A stretch of DNA of 52,503 bases, taken from Rhodobacter flavimaris. GTDB taxonomy: Bacteria; Pseudomonadota; Alphaproteobacteria; Rhodobacterales; Rhodobacteraceae. The position numbers and the translations under genes are program-made. Below the pieces are notes generated by a model. It was not told where the DNA came from and made no database searches. It saw nothing but the letters and a program-made list of their open reading frames with translations. Positions 50,311-52,503 of this stretch are shown one piece after another; within the stretch, counting starts at the first letter, position 1; each line of letters starts with the position of its first letter. The DNA is taken from the NCBI RefSeq assembly GCF_021378075.1, contig NZ_JAJUOS010000017.1, forward strand, positions 1-52,503, in the 5' to 3' direction.

Positions 50311-52503
50311 ATGCCAAGACGCAGCATTCTCACCGACCGCCAACGGGCGGCATTGTTCGACCTGCCGACTGATGACGCGTCGATGCTGCGCCATTACACC
50401 CTGGCGGACGACGATCTGGAGATCATCCATGCCCGCCGCCGTCCGCACAATCGCTTCGGCTTTGCCCTGCAACTCTGCGCGCTGCGGTATCCCGGGCGGC
50501 TGCTGGTGCCGGGCGAGGTCATTCCACTGGCAGTCACGCGCTTTCTGGCAGCGCAGCTTGGGATAAGGCCTGATGACCTGGCCGGATATGCCGCGCGCGA
50601 GGAGACCCGGCATGAGCACCTGGCCACCTTGCGCGAAATCTATGGTTACAAGATGTTCGCGGGCCGTGGGGCGCGCGATCTGAAAATCTGGCTTGAAGGT
50701 GCGGCCGAAACCGCCCGGTCGAACGAGGATCTGGCACGGCGCTTCGTCGAGCAATGCCGGGCGGCCCAGACCGTCCTGCCCGGAATCACGGTCATCGAGC
50801 GGCTTTGCGCGGATGCGCTCGTCGCGGCTGAACGGCGGGTCGACGCCCGGATCGCCAGTCGGCTGGACGATGACATGCGAACGCAGCTCGATGCCCTTCT
50901 GACCGAAGATGCGGGCGGCTCGGTTACGCGGTTCGTCTGGCTGCGTCAGTTCGAGATCGGGCGGAACTCGGCTGATATGAACCGCCTGCTGGACCGCCTG
51001 GAATACTTGCAGGCTTTGGAATTGGACCGGGGCACTCTGGCGAATGTACCGCCGCACCGGGTTGCCCGCCTTCGCCGGCAGGGCGAGCGATACTTCGCGG
51101 GCGATCTGCGGGATATCTCGGGTGACCGCCGTCTCGCCATTCTTGCGGTCTGTGCTCTGGAATGGCGCAGCGCCATTGCCGACGCCGTGGTCGAGACCCA
51201 CGATCGGATCGTCGGCAAGACCTGGCGCGAGGCGAAATCGCGATGTGACGCCCGGATGGACGATGCCAAATCGGCGCTGAAGGACACCCTGCAATCCTTC
51301 GCCACCCTCGGTTCCGCCCTCCTGGAAGCGCATGAGGACCGGGCCTCCCTCGAAGAGGCCGTCGGCAATGCCGGAGATTGGCTATCGCTCAAGGGGCTTG
51401 TCGCCACGGCGACCCAGCTCACAGACACCCTGGCCGCCGATCCGCTGGCGCATGTCGGTCACGGTTATCATCGGTTCCGGCGCTACGCGCCGCGCATGTT
51501 GCGGGCGCTCGACATTTGCGCCGCGCCCGTGGCGGAACCGCTGCTGGCGGCGAGCGCGATCATCGCGGGCACGGAGACGGCGACGGTCCTGCCACTGACA
51601 TTCCTTCGTCGAGGCTCGAAATGGTTGCGGCATCTGAACGCGGATGCTGACGAGGCAAGCAGACTCTGGGAGGTCGCGGTCCTGTTCCATCTGCGCGAAG
51701 CCTTCCGTTCTGGCGATATCTGGCTCGGGCATTCGCGCAGATTTGGCGATCTGAAGGAAGCGCTGGTCCCGGTCGAGGTCGCACGCGACACGCCAAGGCT
51801 GGCCATGCCCTTCGAACCTGAGGCCTGGCTGGCGGATCGTAAGCTGCGCATGTCCGATGCCATATGCCGACTGGCGCGCGCGGCAAAGGCCGGGGCGATC
51901 CCCGGCGGCTCCATCGAGGACGGCACCTTGAAAATCGACCGGCTGACCGCGGCGGTTCCCGAGGAAGCCGACGCCCTGGTGCTCGATCTCTATGGCCGCC
52001 TGCCGGAAGTCAGGGTCACGGATCTTCTGCTGGAGGTGGACGATGAGATCGGGTTTACCGAGGCCTTCACGCACTTGCGCACCGGCGCGCCCTGCAAGGA
52101 CAGGATCGGCCTGTTGAATGTGCTGCTTGCCGAGGGATTGAATCTCGGCCTCAGCAAGATGGCCGGGGCCACGAACACGCACGACTTTTTCCAGCTTTCC
52201 CGCCTGTCACGCTGGCATGTCGAGAGCGAGGCGATGGCGCGCGCCCTGGCCATGGTGATCGAAGGACAGTCGGCGTTGCCGATGGCACGCTTCTGGGGCG
52301 CCGGGCAGACCGCGTCGAGCGACGGCCAGTTCTTCTCGACGACACGTCAGGGCGAGGCGATGAACCTGATCAACGCCAAGTACGGCCATGAACCCGGGCT
52401 GAAAGCCTACACCCACGTCTCCGACCAGTTCGGACCCTTCGCCACACAGACCATTCCGGCTACCGTGAACGAAGCGCCCTACATCCTTGACGGCCTGCTG
52501 ATG
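50311..52503 (+). CDS. tnpA: Tn3-family transposase TnpA, 3' end outside window
   Basis: Open from the ATG at 50311 (MPRRSILTDRQRAALFDLP) to the window edge, 731 codons with no stop; about 250 residues are missing. It has the Tn3 TnpA N-terminal DNA-binding region (RRPHNRFGFALQLCALRYPGRLL), and the catalytic core is entered with SSDGQFF (first Asp, residue 671), NAKYGHEPGLKAYTHVSDQFGPF and APYILDGLLM. The window ends just before the expected second catalytic Asp. It appears functional as far as seen. Confidence 0.93.
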   Translation, partial: MPRRSILTDRQRAALFDLPTDDASMLRHYTLADDDLEIIHARRRPHNRFGFALQLCALRYPGRLLVPGEVIPLAVTRFLAAQLGIRPDDLAGYAAREETRHEHLATLREIYGYKMFAGRGARDLKIWLEGAAETARSNEDLARRFVEQCRAAQTVLPGITVIERLCADALVAAERRVDARIASRLDDDMRTQLDALLTEDAGGSVTRFVWLRQFEIGRNSADMNRLLDRLEYLQALELDRGTLANVPPHRVARLRRQGERYFAGDLRDISGDRRLAILAVCALEWRSAIADAVVETHDRIVGKTWREAKSRCDARMDDAKSALKDTLQSFATLGSALLEAHEDRASLEEAVGNAGDWLSLKGLVATATQLTDTLAADPLAHVGHGYHRFRRYAPRMLRALDICAAPVAEPLLAASAIIAGTETATVLPLTFLRRGSKWLRHLNADADEASRLWEVAVLFHLREAFRSGDIWLGHSRRFGDLKEALVPVEVARDTPRLAMPFEPEAWLADRKLRMSDAICRLARAAKAGAIPGGSIEDGTLKIDRLTAAVPEEADALVLDLYGRLPEVRVTDLLLEVDDEIGFTEAFTHLRTGAPCKDRIGLLNVLLAEGLNLGLSKMAGATNTHDFFQLSRLSRWHVESEAMARALAMVIEGQSALPMARFWGAGQTASSDGQFFSTTRQGEAMNLINAKYGHEPGLKAYTHVSDQFGPFATQTIPATVNEAPYILDGLLM

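Larger units (their letters stand above)
49525..52503 (+). mobile_element. Tn3-family transposon, left end (runs off window)
   Basis: It begins with a 38-bp inverted repeat (49525-49562) that starts GGGGTCTGATGCC and ends TACGTTAAG, the classic Tn3 terminus pattern. It carries tnpR and, divergently, tnpA, which continues past the right edge. The arrangement IR-tnpR-res-tnpA is that of the Tn3 subgroup. The base pairs before the IR (ATTCA) would be the 5-bp target duplication; the partner copy is outside the window. Confidence 0.92.

Noticed and set aside
50296..52182. Long minus-strand open frames over 50.3-52.2 kb
   Set aside because: Antisense to tnpA, which is open to the window edge and carries clear Tn3 transposase motifs.

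Overview
The window looks like part of a large plasmid (or chromid) of an alphaproteobacterium, most likely a Rhodobacterales member (Paracoccus/Rhodobacter-like). The DNA is GC-rich and there is a repABC replication/partition operon, a pim-type acyl-CoA operon with a TRAP transporter, and DUF-family plasmid genes typical of that order. No rRNA, tRNA or CRISPR array was seen.

Region 1 (about 0.1-19.8 kb) is a plasmid housekeeping module, nearly all on the minus strand: a Toprim protein, a very large methylase/strawberry-notch-type helicase, a RES/Xre toxin-antitoxin pair, small conserved proteins, a RadC-like JAB protein, a DUF932 protein, SSB and a long ParB-like protein. Embedded between the DUF932 gene and ssb is the most exciting item: a DRT2-type antiviral reverse transcriptase (12332-13627, minus) with its template RNA just upstream. 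On the plus strand, 13780-13908 forms a 129-nt, 43-codon unit bounded by a 4-nt direct repeat (AACG). It is stop-free in one frame only. Joining copies head to tail creates TTGACA-17 bp-TATAAT, followed by GGAGGT and ATG. This is the signature of a gene ('neo', a never-ending ORF) that exists only after rolling-circle reverse transcription.

Region 2 (19.9-23.5 kb) is repABC (repA>repB>repC, minus) with candidate parS palindromes. The octamer GGGCAGGG (matching KOPS, GGGNAGGG) is polarised over 1-26 kb. It lies only on the minus strand left of about 18.6 kb and only on the plus strand from 19.0 to 26.0 kb, so it points away from the replication region. It was not found at all from 26.1 to 52.5 kb.

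Region 3 (23.8-30.9 kb) holds a serine recombinase, a DUF1612-type HTH protein, and a chain of three insertion sequences (IS21, IS1111/IS110, IS5). The IS110-type element carries a structured 3' non-coding segment that may encode a bridge RNA. The IS5 copy has removed the start of a multifunctional beta-oxidation gene.

Region 4 (32.6-47.3 kb) is a catabolic island. It has a putative carrier, a DctP/Q/M TRAP transporter, an IclR regulator with a candidate operator, and a pim-like operon: hydratase/3-hydroxyacyl-CoA dehydrogenase, paired acyl-CoA dehydrogenases, thioesterase, CoA ligase, thiolase and EtfBA. Together these would import a carboxylate, probably a dicarboxylate, activate it to a CoA ester, and beta-oxidise it with electrons passed to ETF.

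Region 5 (47.3-52.5 kb) is a mobile and defence scrap heap: an IS6 remnant plus an intact IS6 element, an Abi/HEPN-like gene, a second copy of a region-1 gene cut off by a transposon, and the left end of a Tn3-family transposon (IR, tnpR, tnpA running off the window).
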